52,459 nt of DNA from Phoronis australis (taxonomy: Eukaryota; Phoronida; Phoronidae), in the NCBI GenBank assembly GCA_002633005.1, contig NMRA01000006.1:735998-788456 (forward strand), written 5' to 3'. Of this stretch, positions 1-12,015 are shown in pieces (positions within the stretch are counted from its first letter, which is position 1; each line of letters begins with the position of its first letter). Position numbers and translations under genes: made by a program. The notes beneath the pieces were generated by a model that did not search any database, was not told the origin of the DNA, and saw only the letters and a program-made list of their open reading frames with translations.

Positions 1-455
1 GATTAGTCTTAAAATACAAGACAGTAAGAACAAGTTAGCTCATTTTTAGCAGTTTATAAACTATATTGTTAAAATAAATCAAGCTTAAACTCTTGGTTGA
101 CCACAATTCCGAATTTTAAACACCGAATTCCAGAAAAAGGGCCTATTTTTGGGCGACAAAAATGCCTGTGGCATCAAAACCCCTCAACCGTTTTTAAAAA
201 TTCAAAAAGCAGCAAATTATACTCAATGAGGGCTTTCATTTGAATGCCTCTTCATGTAATTTTGTTAAACTTGAAATTTTGGTTTGCTCACCCTACCACT
301 GGGTGATTTGTGAAGAGAGCTTTTGAAGTTTCATCTCAAATTTGGCATGAACTCGCTGCAGCAAGGTGCACTATCAAGAAAAAGCCAGAATAATAATTCA
401 AGTGACAGTGTTTCATCGTGTTCAATTTGTATTCAATAAAGAAAGGCAGAGTTAC

Positions 456-500
456 CTCCTCAGGGTCGTTTAAGTAAGCAATTTCTTTCTCGAACACCAT
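456..500 (-). CDS. Candidate first coding exon of a leftward gene
   Basis: On the minus strand an ATG at 500-498 with an A at -3 and G at +4 opens a 15-codon stretch (MVFEKEIAYLNDPEE) that runs into a good splice donor, GAG|GTAACT, at 455-454. An in-frame ATG also lies further upstream at about 545. Its neighbour is CLCC1 on the opposite strand about 1.76 kb away, so the two could share a divergent promoter. I do not recognise the protein and see no following exon in bases 1-450. It could equally be a chance ORF with a chance donor. Confidence 0.3.
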
Positions 501-2256
501 TTTTACAAGCGCTGAACTCCAACTGTGCATGCGTGAGAATGACATCCGGAGTGAAGCTCAGATTCACTTGCTATTTTCGAAGCAATAAAAAACTATCTTT
601 GACTTTATCGTCTGGATTGATAATTTTATATATTAATAAATTTACATTCATGATGTCTCAAAACAAGTGTTATCTACATAATTTAAAAACGAAAATAATG
701 AAGTAGTAGAAATGAAAAAAACGAAACTTCTTCTTGGAACTGGCGCACAACGCAACCGGGAAATTCACACACTGAAACTGGAATCATCAAGGAGTTAACA
801 CTGGTCATAGAAGGAGACCTTTGGATTGCATGTGGTGACCCCAATTAACCCAAAGAGAGGTCCTGCGTGCCCCCACTTCTTGGTATGCCTGGCTGTTTAC
901 TAAGTTACTTTCCTATATCCCTTCTCATGCTTCTAATACCTATAGTTTCATTTGATCTCAAGCTCTCTGAATGAAAAGATGCTAGTGAATGAATGAACCT
1001 GCCTGAAGGAAAACGGGAATGCTGGAGTATTTCTATGAGTTGAATGGGTAAAAAGACACTGACAGCCTTTAAAGGTGTCCTTCTAGACTTGAAAGGTATA
1101 GGTACTTACTGCAATGTGTCTTCGATGGATCAGACAGGGTGAAGTATTGAAAAGGTGCTTGTGCAAAAGGCTTGTTTTAGGATCTTGCAATATTCTTAAC
1201 ACTTAAAAATCCAAACACAAGGGCTGCGAAGCATTAAAATAAGTGGTGGGGCTACAGCCCCCAGCCCCCATGAAACAGGTGGTATTTACAACTACTTAAA
1301 AATTTTAGAATATATGCAGGGTGTGCATATCAGCAAACACACGAAACGATACTTTTTTGTTCAAAACAAAAAATTGGTTGTGTCGCATGCTATTGAACTC
1401 GTTATATGCACCATTAAACAGGTGGTGGTGTTCTGCTGTAACAGATCATGGAGAACACTGGCATGTTTCCCTGTCGATGGGTTCTGAAGATCTGTCCACT
1501 GAATTCACAGACCAAAATGAAGACTACTCACGAATCCGTTATTGTTGCCATTCAATTTGCAACTGGTCTGGTAAAAACAATGATACACAATGGAAGTCAC
1601 AACAAGAGTATCCAGATGGCTACTAGTATAGTGGCTCAGCACATCCTGACTTCACACTTTGATCATGAGTCCAGACTCCAATGGATTCTTATTAGTTGTC
1701 ACTTAAAGCCCCACTCAGTGATAATTAGATTGTTCAATGAAGTTAGAAGTGACAAATTGAGCTGTATAAGCTACCAAATGAAATGTACTCGGTTTATATT
1801 TATATCTCGGGTAAAATTAATGTCACGTGTGCAATGTTTAATTTTGCACAAAATGAGCATAACCATGGATTTCTTTAATTGTAAAGAAGTTAATAACATC
1901 ATTGACAATTATTTGCTGCAAAATTAAGCTTTCATTGGCTTCATATTTCAAGCCCATGTTCAATTGGTATAGAATGTTGTCCTAATTCTAGCTTTAGGTT
2001 TTTTTGTTTTGTTTAGTTTTTGATATTGCCCGATATTTGGAAACCCCACCACACCCTCTACCCAGAAAAGAAGTGTGTCCCATGGGTATTTATAGTTTGA
2101 GATCAATTGTATGGCAGTATAGTGGTTTAATGAGAAATGTTTGTTTTTGGTACCAAAAATTTCGATGGGCATTGGTTTTGTAACTTCAATCATAAGAGCT
2201 CATATTGACATTCAAAATTTTTAAGATTTATTAAATGTTTTTTGTTTTTGTTGTAG
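501..2256. other. Upstream interval of CLCC1, no recognised gene
   Basis: The CLCC1 start codon is only three bases inside an exon whose acceptor ends at 2256. At least one untranslated exon, and the promoter, should therefore lie in this interval, but I cannot place them. ORFs here (for example 1448-1927, 159 codons) have no recognisable domain or coding look. The stretch is AT-rich with no obvious repeat. Confidence 0.5.
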
Positions 2257-2259
2257 AAG

Positions 2260-5200
2260 ATGGTCACTGGGTTGCTGACTGTTTTAACTCTCCTTTGTTC
2301 ACCATGCTTGATAGAAGCTGAGGAGTTCTCATACAAGGTCGACAAAAGTAAATGGGTTGATCCGCACTACTTTGGTTCAGAGAAGTTTGTGAAAACAGAG
2401 GTTAGTTTGTTAGCTGTGAAATATTCACTTTAAATCACTGTCAATGCCATCCTTTAACAACTTTATTGCCTCTTTCTGTGGAGTCTACAATGTTTGGTTG
2501 TGTTTTTAGTGAACAGTTGGATAGGCACAATTTTACATGTACACCTTCCAAAGCACAATAATTTTACATTTACAGTATTGGAAGTATGAGGGATACAAAC
2601 ACTTCAAATAATGTGAATCACAGAGCTGATAAGTTTCAGTTCGATTTGTAATGTCATCTAGAGTTAATTTTGATTAAAATTCAAATTTTTACATGCTTGA
2701 ATGATTACTTGGTTTGAAAGGGATTAAATAATTAAACGATGCAATGTACTTTTCCTTCACAGTGTTCTTGTGTGATGTAATGAACACCTGCATAATATTT
2801 AATATGCTGTTTTAGTGTTTGCTGTTTTTGTGTAGGGTGATCCAAAAGACTCCGATCCTCACGTGCTATCATGCCCTGGGCAAGTGCAATGTACAGAGAA
2901 AAGACGCCATCTGGAGGCAGAGCTGAAAGACTGTAAACAGCAAAGTCAAGGACCTGATGCTAAACCCCACTTTATGCAGTTTGTTAGAGAGCTAACAACA
3001 GCAGTGAAGGAGTCACAAGTTAGTTATCATGTGATCATGTTACATTTTGGTGTACGCAGTTATCTTGAAAATAGAGAGCATTTTTATTTGGATTAATTGA
3101 TATCCCTTTGAGTCAATAAACAAACAGCTCTGAAAGTTAATTATATTACATTTAATGTGAATGAACTCCTGTTTGAATAAAGCGATTGTGGTTTGGTTTT
3201 CACATGCTTGGATACAATGAATCGACTGTCTGAAGGTACCAGTGATTTATTATTGAGCAAACTGGCGTTTGTAATTAACATTCCAGCATTTGATGAAGCA
3301 GAGATCACAAATTGTGTTGTTATGTTGAACCAGTTGTCATGTTAGAATGTAGTCTTCTGACAAGGAGACCCAGTTCCTTGTTGTTCTGAATGTGCAACAA
3401 AGCTGCAGATTAAAGAACTGCATTAATTGACAGTGTGCATTGTAATCTGTCGTATTGTTATAGGTTTCGCAAATGCGATATGATAATTTTTGTTATTATA
3501 ATTCACAGTTAGGGATCGTAATGTTCATCCAAACTTTTCCCTTATTCCAAAATCTTTGTTACCGGTATTTGGAATATGATAAAGGTCGCACCCCATCAAC
3601 TCACTGACATATATTATGCCCTCCATATGCAAATCCATTCTCTGATAAGGGTTATACTCAAACAGAATTAGATTGACACAACATGACTTACAAATACACT
3701 GTTTATGTGTACATCACCATGCTGCTGCCAGTTACGAAGACTGCTACGCTATTCTACTAATTCATTCAGTGTCTGTGTTGTTTACCTGAGAATGACGTCA
3801 CCAAACTCAACATAAAAGTACAAGCTGTCGCATTGTTCTAGACAGGTTCTTGTCAGATTACTTCGTTGTTGTATGTTAGCATTTGAACTGGACTGCATAT
3901 CTTAGTTGTGTATTGATTGATTTTCAGCATACTTCAGATGATACATACTATATTAAAGTACACCTCACCTCAGATCAGCTGAGTTTCCTACAGTCGCTGG
4001 ACTCACTTACAACAAGTCTGGAGCCTAGTCAACTTCAAGATGCAACTACAATCCTTGTTGGCATGCTACAGTCTGTTCAGCCATGCAATGAGACGGAAAC
4101 TTTCATGGACACTATTCAGGAATATACTGGAGTGCATCTAAACTTCATTATACAGGTCAGTTGAACTATCCTCATTTGATTTAGGTCGGAACAGAAGCTC
4201 AAACTTTAAAATTTCTGGTCTCTCCCCCTCACAATGCATTTTGACGTGTACCTGTGCAGTCTCTTCTCTACCTGTGTCGCCTGTTTTGAGTCTGTGAACT
4301 GTTTCCATGACAATGTCTAAAGTAATAAACCGAAACGTTGGATAGATATGTCATTCCACGCGCTAATTTTAAAGTTTGAACTATCCACATTTTGTCTTCG
4401 TTTTGTCCTGCTGTAGTACCTTGTGAATTTTATTTTCATACAGTAGACAAGACGACTCAAACAGATCGCAGATCAGCTACTCGTGTGTTTATAAACTTAA
4501 GGCATTCCAGAAGGCAATGTGTCGCTAGTTTCCCCACCTTCATCATACCGTATTTTCTGTAATAACCATCCATGCCCATATAAGCGCCCCCCCATTTTCA
4601 GACTTTGCTAAAATAAGCACCCAGTCCATGAGCGTGTACGTGCGAAAAATGCCTTACCTACAGTCCTAAAATTCTACAGTAACGTCTTCAATTTATCAAT
4701 AATATCCGACAGTCCTGAAAAAATCATTGTGCGCAGAATTTGTAGACCACGAGCCTCACTGCTATGTCAGTATTTAACCATGACTATACACTTCAAACTT
4801 CCGCCATGCCTCAAAACTAACATAAAAGTTCTGCTGATATTGCGAGGACCAATGGTCTGGCCTTTCAGAACAGAAGTAGTGTACTTGTCTACTCTTCCGA
4901 TTTCACCCGTTTCAGAGACCGGGTTTCAGCGCCCCCCCCCTGAAACGAACTTTTCTAAGCGCCCTGGGCGGTTATTACGGCGAATACGGTATTTTGTGTA
5001 AAATGCCAGAATTGCGGCCAATGAGCAGAAGTTAACCACAAGTTTTAGTGTTGGAGCTTAGCCTAATTTCTACTTCAAGAAAGCAGATCTGTCGGTTTTT
5101 TATCCAGGATAGTCATTAGATGGCTAATGATAAGACATTTGATGAGCATTCTAATAAAAAAAACCCGAACCTTTTCAGATGTCTGATTATATCTAATCTG

Positions 5201-8200
5201 CCATCTGACCTGATGACGTGTGAATGCTATGTATATACCGTAACTGACTGGTTCAGCATTCCTTAGAATTAATTTTTACTGTTTATTGTACCTGTTCTGT
5301 TGTATTTTATAAGAGAAATGTCCATCTATTAGGCACTATGTAGCATTTGCCAACCCCCAAAAGTACTATGAATAGGTGTTACAGGTTGGGATTGCAATAG
5401 GATCTAACTACAGCAACTGGACATTCTTTTGTTTGATGATTAAAGAACAGAAATGGGTGTAGTGATAACTGCTGCTTGTTTGTGCCTCCGTTCTTTCCTC
5501 CCATTTTTGACACTGTCGCCTAGAAATACTAAATTTGCCATTGAAAATTGAATCTTTTCATTGTTTGAACGGCAAAAATTGGTTATCTTCAATGTGCGTC
5601 GCTACTGCTATTCCTTCATTGATATGTCCCAATCTCAGTTGTGTAACCTGTCCTACAATAAGGTGCTCTTGCATATCCCCACATTTAAGTGATCTTAAAG
5701 GAGAATGCCACCCAAAAAACAACCTACTTTGTATCAATTTAGATCGAGTAGTTCTACTCGGTAACGGCAGGTTCGGTTGCGTTACCCCAACACCTGACGG
5801 CAGAGGGAGGTGTTGAAATTAACCAATGACGTAATTGGTTTCACACGCAGTCTGTTCAGCAGTTCACAACACGGGTTAGTGGTGTCAGCTTATCACTTGA
5901 ATTCATCGNCTCGGTAACGGCAGGTTCGGTTGCGTTACCCGACACCTGACGGCAGAAGGAGGTGTTGAAATTAACCAATGACGTAATTGGTTTCACACGC
6001 AGTCTGTTCAGCAGTTCACAACACGGGTTAGTGGTGTCAGCTTATCACTTGAATTCATCGTTTAACACCAATAAATCATCAAACTTTGATGTAAAACCCT
6101 TAAAAATACACCGAATTCTTATAAAAACGTGTTGTTTTATTTCGCTGTTACGGATTTACTGGTAGTCTATGAGTTTGGCAGGCCAATTTACCAAGGTCCG
6201 TAGCAGGAGTTTGGGGTCTGTTCGGAGATAAATTCGAAGTATTCTCCGCGAAATACAGACAGGAGATCCTAGATTTGTGTTGTTTATACTTGTGATTTTT
6301 TGAGTTCTTAAAACACAAAACGCTTGTTATCCCGTCCAGTGGCTTGAAACCCGATCAGATCCGTCGCAGTTGGACTGAGAAATTATCCTGGCCCGCAGTA
6401 GCTTGGAACCCCGCGATCAGGCCCATCGCGGCCGCTGTGACTGGCACGAACATGAACCAGCTTGAGTTGGAAACTAAACCTCCAGTCACGAAAAGACTAT
6501 AACAGTGAGCCAAAGAGATAATGTGCACGTAATTATTTATGTGACTTAGCCACAAACTGAAAATCTACTTACTTGTTGGGGGTTGCGAAGTCGTGTTCCA
6601 CTTCCACAATCCGTCAAGGCAAAGGTTGTACAGTAACAATGATTTGATTAATGTATTTGTATTTCTAAATAAAGATTCCCCCAACATGTGACAATAGCAT
6701 ATAACTGAAATCGTGTAATTGTTTCACAATAGCTTTCTGTCAGCAAACACTGAATTAGCATGCACTCACACGGCCTCGGTGCCCGGTCAATTACCTTTGT
6801 TGCCGGCATCAAAAACCGGTAACGCAGTGGTTTATTCATTGCTGGCTTCTTAAAACATTTGCACTTGCATTACAATTGTATGGAATGAGACAGACTTAGT
6901 TTCAGTTTCATATAAGCATTGGTTAGGATCATTTTAGGATGAGAATAATTCATTTTGAAACAGAACGCAGAATAATAAACGTCTACACGGCGCCTTAGTC
7001 AGGAGCTCATCTGACAAAGACTTCAGGGGTTGGATCATTAGGTTTCACAGGCTATCAGTTCGAACCAGAATACACTGATCAAGAAATACTAGAGAGACGC
7101 CATGAACATGTATAGGCAACGAAACGTATGGATAGTTCTTTGGTAAGCCGGAATTCATCAGAGAAATCACTGTCCACAAATGCCAGCCACAGACACGTAG
7201 ATGTTTCACGGCCTCATACTTGCTATTAACAGGGTACCTTTCATTCTTTACTACGGCGAGCCACTTCCTAAGCATTTCAGGCTCTCGAGGAAGTCGAAAA
7301 AACGATATACCCGCTTTCATCGCAGCTTCATAGTTCGTACAAGCGAGAACTGATGCACCGCAATATAGCGGCATTCACTCACAGGTTAACGCAACACCTC
7401 TCGGCAAGGTGAGGTCGACCGTATAAGAGGCGATGTAGATATAGACCGATCAAAACGGTTAAAAAGAATAATTAAATCGGGTGGCATTCTCCTTTAACGC
7501 CTCCAAAGAATGCAGTGAAATTTGAATGGAAGATCATGTCATGCCCTGTGTTTCTCAATTTAAACGCTGCCAAAGTTATCTCAGACGAGTACAGTGAATT
7601 ATTTTTATCTTGTGATGACATGTGTAAGCAACGATTGATTTTGGCAAACCCACTACGAGGCATCTCGATTAGTCACTTCACTATCGTGGAGAACGCATGT
7701 GATCATGTTACTGGTAGTGCATTTTTTATGCTCGATAAAACAAGAGTTTCACTGTCTGAACTCGAAGGGCCTGTGGTACAGCTGCTTGCTAAGATGTAAT
7801 GGAGATGCCATATTGTGTAATAACTATTAAAAAGTGTCTATTTTGAGTAACAGTAATCCACAACACCATGTAAATTTTCATTATGACTTTTTCTGTGATG
7901 ATTGTCTGATGATATTGCATCGGTGCTATATCAAAGAAACTATCTTTTGATTTTAATTACTTATCACTAAAAACTGTTTTCAACATGTTCCTGACTGAGA
8001 TATTAGTTTATGGGGCCATAAAGAACTGGCAGTTTGTTATTACTTTAGTCCATGTTCAGTGCATAAAGTGACCTGTCATGACAAGCCAACTTATTGAGTC
8101 TGCACTTGAGCAACAACGAAATGTCAATTCTTCCCAAGCCAAGAAGTGACTTGTTATTTCAGTGAAAAACTATTTAAAACCAGCTTTATAATGGTGCCTA

Positions 8201-11200
8201 TGATTTTAGTCATAAGTTAATGTGTTTTCAACAGAAGCAGCTTTAAACATCATCCATATCTATTGAGAACGAGTATGAAGTGAAGATGTCTGCAATGCAA
8301 TCAATCAACATGTTTAGATGGACTCCAATGAACGTTTTGTTGATAGCATTTTGATCTGGCCCAGTAAGTGAAGGAATGATGTCTCTACACGTCAGGCTGT
8401 AGGAAGTGGAAGTCTGTGAAAACCAGCTTCAGTAGACATAACAAGTACTATAATTGTGTTTTGTTCTTCGCCATCTGTTTTAAACAGTGAGATATCTATG
8501 TTTCAGTGCATGACTTTGTCCACTTTCTTCTTACAGGTGCTCACTATCTGTGCTCTTGCTCTGATGTCTGTATACTTTATCTCACATACCAAGCTTCCTT
8601 TGATGAAACTGATGCTCTTAATGCTGGGGGTGATTTTTCTTGTCAGCTTTGCATTGACATGGTATGGGCTCTACATGGTAGGTATCGCTGTCTGTAGTCA
8701 AAAACCCATACCAGTAGGCAACATTTCTGCCCAGACTGTCGTGTTGTTGTCATAGCTCACTGGGGAGGATACCAACTGGATGCCAGTGTGAATAATAAAA
8801 CTTATACCCTTGGAGTTGTTCTCTGAATGTGCAGAATATACGTTGTTTTGTGGTGTAGTTGCTTAGGTCAACAAATTAATTGCCACTCTGGGGTCTCAAA
8901 CAACTTGTGATGTTTTAGGCAAACACCTACTGTTAACCAAATGTCACCACTGTGTACAAATCAAAATTGAGGAAAAACAATGTTAGAGGTGCCAGGGTTG
9001 TCAGTGGAGCAAAATTAACCTGTTGTGTAACGGATTGACAGAGAACTGTCATACCATAGTGGATCAAAGCTCTCACAGGGACTTACAGTTTAAATGGTGC
9101 TTTGTTTCAAAATGTTAAACTGTGAAACTTGTGTGAGAATATGTGTATTTTACAAATCCGTGAAAGTGCTGAATCAACACGCATAGTACGTTGCGATTCT
9201 TTGTTTGAAGCAAAAGAAACTGTTGGGATGAGACATTCTGTTTAGTTTTTTGTTCATTGCCTCACCTGACAGATATTCCTTTGCGATTACTCCTCAGAGC
9301 TATCTAAAACAATGCTGTTTTGCAACCACAATATTCCAACAAATCGGTATAGTGCGGTAGCAGCCCTTTGTTAACACAAACTTTGTGGAAAACATGACTG
9401 GACTCTTTGTTTGACAGCTTAATATGGATTCACTTGTAGCGTCAAATCAATCTCCTTTCTTCAGGCTACATAGCTGCATGCCTGAAGAAAGGAGATTGAT
9501 TTGACAATACGAGCAAATCTGTATTAAGCTGTCAAACAAAATGTCCAGTCGTGTTTTCAGTTAACTTCATTACAAAGAATAAGTTTTTGTATTAATGATT
9601 GCATGGATAGATGAAATATTACCCATATTCATAATTTCTTTGACTGATGTGGAGCTATTTTAAACAAGAATTTTCACCCCTAGTGTCATCAAACATTTTT
9701 TGGTAATTTGTGAAATTGTCTGTTGCAGAAGGAGGTTGCAAAAAGGAATGCTGAGATGGATAAGCATAAAGACATCCCACTAGAATGTCGGCCTGGTGAC
9801 GTACCATGGACAGAAAATATCAAAGTTTGGGTTTCTAGTTGGTTCACCATCTCAGAGGACAAGTGTAAAAAGTTTCACGAACTGTTAGTGGTGAATCCAA
9901 TTCTTGAGGTCCCTCCTACAAAGGTATGTATTATGCGGGGCTTGCAATGACCCATGACAAAAAAAGAGGAAAATTTTCCAGGTGACTTATTGTTCCACAA
10001 ATAAATAAGCTTGCGGTTTTAGAAAAAAATTTTGTGTTGTTAAATTACTGAAATAAATGTTTTTGCATAAATAAAGTCAAAAATAAGGATAAAAAAGTGA
10101 GGAAAAAAGAGGAAACTGTAAATTCAATAAGAGGAGATTGAAACCAACTACTTTTTTAAACTACTCACAAATTTTAGTTTATCTTTATTCTCATTACTGT
10201 TTTATATGTCAGTTAATAATTCACTGCCATTTTTCTAGGCTTTTTATAGGCTAAACAATATTTTGCAACTGATCAATTTTCGTAACCTCTAAGGGATTGG
10301 CTTAAATTTTTGTTTGTGTTGAATAATTAATTCTATTTTTTAGATGTTGTTCGTTTCTTTACATTGTGAAATAGAAATCTATAAAGCGTTGAATTCTGAC
10401 TTTTCTTATTGCCATTTTATGAAGTCAAATGCGTATGCTTGTGGACAAGCCACGACCTCCTTCCTCCCTATAGTCTACGTGTTGAACGTGCCTCATGAAT
10501 ATGGTGATAATTGTAAACCACTGTCTAAGGAATAAAAAACTGTGAAAATTACTAAATAATTGAAAGTCAGTCTCTTTGTGTTTTGCAGGCACTGGCAGTA
10601 ACATTCACCCGGTTTATTGTTGAACCTTTTGAACACATTGCGGAGGCTATCAAGAAATTTTTTATGGCATTGACACAAGGGCTTCCCTTACCACTGATAG
10701 TTGTCGAGCTGGCATCCCTCTTGGTTGTGTTATTCTTCTTGAGTGGTTATTCAATTCGTGTACCATTCCTGCTGTCAATTGGACCGAGGGAACATCCAAT
10801 AGTTGATGCAAGGGAAGTACGCAAACTTACAGATGAGGTAATGAGTGTTCTAATGCTATAATTTGGTAACTGACTTTCGCCGTATTGAAATTCACTATCC
10901 CGCCAGACGGTGATCACATCTTTGGTGGTAGACATTCAGTGCCACCTGCAGATACCATGATATGCGGATAACAGGTTTCATCCTAGTGGTATCACAGCCT
11001 GGGATTTTCCTCTTTTAAGAAGCTTTCCCTCTTTTTTGGTTTGGATTTCCAGTTTCCTCTTTATTCATGTCTTTTTTATCTGATTATTTTGACCTTATGT
11101 ATGCGAAAATGTTCGTTTCAGTAAAATTTTACAACACAAAAAATATCTCTATCACTCAAGCCTATTTATTTGTGGAATGATAATCACCTGATAATTTTTC

Positions 11201-12015
11201 CTCTTTTTTGTCATTGGTCATTCCAAGCCCTGATAATAGTAACACTGGTTGTTAGTCGAGATGTGAGGATGCAGAGTGCAAAATGTTCTTGCTTTGGATG
11301 TACTGTTTTAATATTGTCCCATTAACAAGTGTTTGCCCTACACTTCAAAACACTTGGTCTCGTTGACCAACCTTCAAAAGTTTTTGGGGTCCATTTCGGT
11401 TTCTTGTGGTCATTACACTAGCAAAGAACGAAGAAAAAAACATTAATTGAAATTGGAAATGAGGCTGGTTAGGTTGTAATTGTGTCCATGGAAAATACTG
11501 GAAGATAACCAAGAAATAAAACCAACTGTTCTTATCAAAATTAAATCCCACAAGCTCAGTATGTGAATGTCTTTTTTGGTTTATTGTGTCAAATGGTACA
11601 TAAATGCATTCTTGGGCCAATGCTACTCTCTGAAGACCTGCTTCACTCTTTGTTATAGCTACACCAAATGCGGAACTCGTTAGCCGTAAAACAGGCTTCG
11701 GAAGTCGACACAAGATCACATGCACCATCCATCTACTTCACAGACGTGAGACCTAACAGAGATACTGTGAGTCAGCAACCCCGTCTACACCAGTCTCAGA
11801 TCGACAAGGATGTCAGTTCTGAAGGTGCTCAAGCCGCTGTACAGGACTGTGGCTCTGGTGACCCTGGAAACGTGTTGTGTCAAGATGTTATTAATTTTAA
11901 CACAGTTGCGCTAAACTCACAATACGCTAAGGTCAGCAACAGTGGAAAACTCAGTCTGGTACAAGCTAACGGAAATCATGATGTTGAAACTGTTGGTATG
12001 AAGAAAACAACATGA
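2260..12015 (+). CDS. CLCC1: Chloride channel CLIC-like protein 1 (complete, 7 coding exons)
   Basis: ER-membrane protein of the CLCC1 (Mid1-related) family, linked to ER chloride and ion homeostasis. Exons: 2260-2400, 2836-3018, 3928-4155, 8537-8677, 9729-9923, 10589-10837, 11659-12015. Each has AG and GT borders and every intron is phase 0. They join to 497 codons, against roughly 550 in vertebrates. Visible parts: signal peptide at residues 1-20; luminal N-terminal region with conserved Cys and the WVDP motif (exons 1-3); two hydrophobic segments at about 184-230 (exon 4); a loop with W and C residues leading to the most conserved block, NPILEVPPTKALAVTF at about 287-302; a third hydrophobic segment at about 331-352 (exon 6); and a polar, poorly conserved tail (exon 7). 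The start was chosen because it gives a signal peptide and follows an acceptor (TTGTAG) by 3 nt. Intron 3 holds three mobile elements. An inverted MITE pair flanks exon 6. Untranslated exons and the poly(A) site were not located. Confidence 0.93.
4199..4379. repeat. Short TIR element (MITE-like) in CLCC1 intron 3
   Basis: TCAAACTTTAAAAT at 4199-4212 is repeated in perfect inverted orientation at 4366-4379, giving a 181-bp element with 14-bp terminal inverted repeats and no ORF. No target-site duplication is clear. The inside contains CCGAAACGTTGG. The superfamily is not assigned. Confidence 0.5.
4545..4992. mobile_element. MITE with ATACCGTATT termini
   Basis: ATACCGTATT at 4545 and its reverse complement ending at 4992 begin inverted repeats of about 23 bp. 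They continue through GTAATAACC on both sides with a few mismatches. The inside has C-runs (TAAGCGCCCCCCC) and no credible ORF. About 200 bp of it recurs, reversed, at 49353-49570, showing that it is a dispersed family. No transposase is visible, so it is non-autonomous. Confidence 0.65.
5757..6060 (+). repeat. Near-identical 151-bp tandem copies around a single N
   Basis: Bases 5757-5908 and 5910-6060 are the same sequence with about two differences, separated only by the ambiguous base at 5909. The related copy B carries this segment once (about 22110-22265). The pattern is what a scaffolder leaves when two overlapping contig ends are joined without merging, so it is probably an assembly artefact and not biology. 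Confidence 0.8.
6939..7116 (+). pseudogene. Decayed N-terminus of P2RX7-C-like transposon ORF (copy A)
   Basis: ATG at 6939 opens MRIIHFETERR. An in-frame TAG follows soon after, then the recognisable GYQFEPEYTDQEI block and another TAG near 7116. The same block in copy B ([13 protein letters not shown]) and in copy C ([13 protein letters not shown]) identifies the family. The cysteine-rich P2RX7-C part is missing, so the copy cannot make the protein. Confidence 0.6.
7130..7374 (-). pseudogene. THAP-domain ORF fragment of copy A
   Basis: The minus-strand ORF from ATG 7374 reads MPLYC at its start. It then gives FFRLPREPEMLRKWLAVVKN and, later, VCGWHL. This is the pattern of a THAP DNA-binding domain (C2CH zinc finger): N-terminal Cys pair, FxRLP, a central Trp, then CxxH. 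The final CGxHF is disrupted (CGWHLW) and the frame shifts after the domain. It faces the P2RX7-C-like fragment, as in copies B and C. It is presumably the DNA-binding end of the element's transposase or accessory protein. Confidence 0.65.
7498..8536 (+). other. Rest of CLCC1 intron 3, unassigned 95-codon ORF
   Basis: An open frame at 7515-7799 (ends LSELEGPVVQLLAKM) starts just right of transposon copy A. I recognise no domain and see no splice signals tying it to CLCC1. It may be a remnant of an older repeat into which copy A jumped. The remainder of the stretch shows nothing further. Confidence 0.3.
9388..9558. repeat. Long near-perfect foldback hairpin in CLCC1 intron 4
   Basis: A 79-base left arm (9388-9466) and a 79-base right arm (9480-9558) are reverse complements apart from a short mismatched stretch and scattered changes. 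The loop is 13 bases. The innermost 30 bp (for example CTCCTTTCTTCAGGC against GCCTGAAGAAAGGAG) pair without error. No ORF is present. It is either a foldback MITE or an intronic hairpin transcribed with CLCC1. Confidence 0.85.
9936..10150 (+). mobile_element. MITE of the CAGGGCTTGGAAT family, forward copy, CLCC1 intron 5
   Basis: It starts CGGGGCTTGCAATGACCCAT, 12 bases after the exon-5 donor, and aligns over about 200 bp, in reverse orientation, with 10995-11232. The far terminus is degraded. It is rich in A/T and has no ORF. The related full element at 28892-29384 has intact CAGGGCTTGGAAT termini. Confidence 0.65.
10995..11232 (-). mobile_element. MITE of the CAGGGCTTGGAAT family, reverse copy, CLCC1 intron 6
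   Basis: Its right end is the reverse complement of CAGGGCTTGGAATGACCAAT; its left end is CAGCCTGGGATTTTCC, a diverged inverted repeat. It pairs with the forward copy at 9936-10150 along most of its length. The two together flank CLCC1 exon 6 (10589-10837) as an inverted repeat. CAGGG termini suggest a hAT-derived MITE. No 8-bp duplication was found. Confidence 0.7.

Larger units (their letters stand above)
5699..7493 (+). mobile_element. Kolobok-like TTAA transposon copy A (defective)
   Basis: Begins AGGAGAATGCCACCC at 5699 and ends with its inverted copy at 7493. It is flanked by TTAA at 5695-5698 and 7494-7497, the duplication typical of Kolobok (and piggyBac) elements. It lies in CLCC1 intron 3. 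The 1.8 kb hold a decayed P2RX7-C-like ORF start (+ strand, from ATG 6939, with an in-frame TAG) and, facing it, a THAP-domain ORF start (- strand, from 7374). The middle and C-terminal parts of both are absent around 7120-7140. It is closely similar to copy B at 22057-25234 and shares that internal deletion. Superfamily assignment is inferred from TTAA plus THAP. Confidence 0.75.

Noticed and set aside
1448-1927. 159-codon ORF upstream of CLCC1
   Set aside because: No domain, no splice context, composition like translated AT-rich non-coding DNA; overlaps another ORF of equal quality in a different frame.
7515-7799. 95-codon ORF right of transposon copy A
   Set aside because: No recognised family and no link to CLCC1 exons; kept only as a note in the intron entry.
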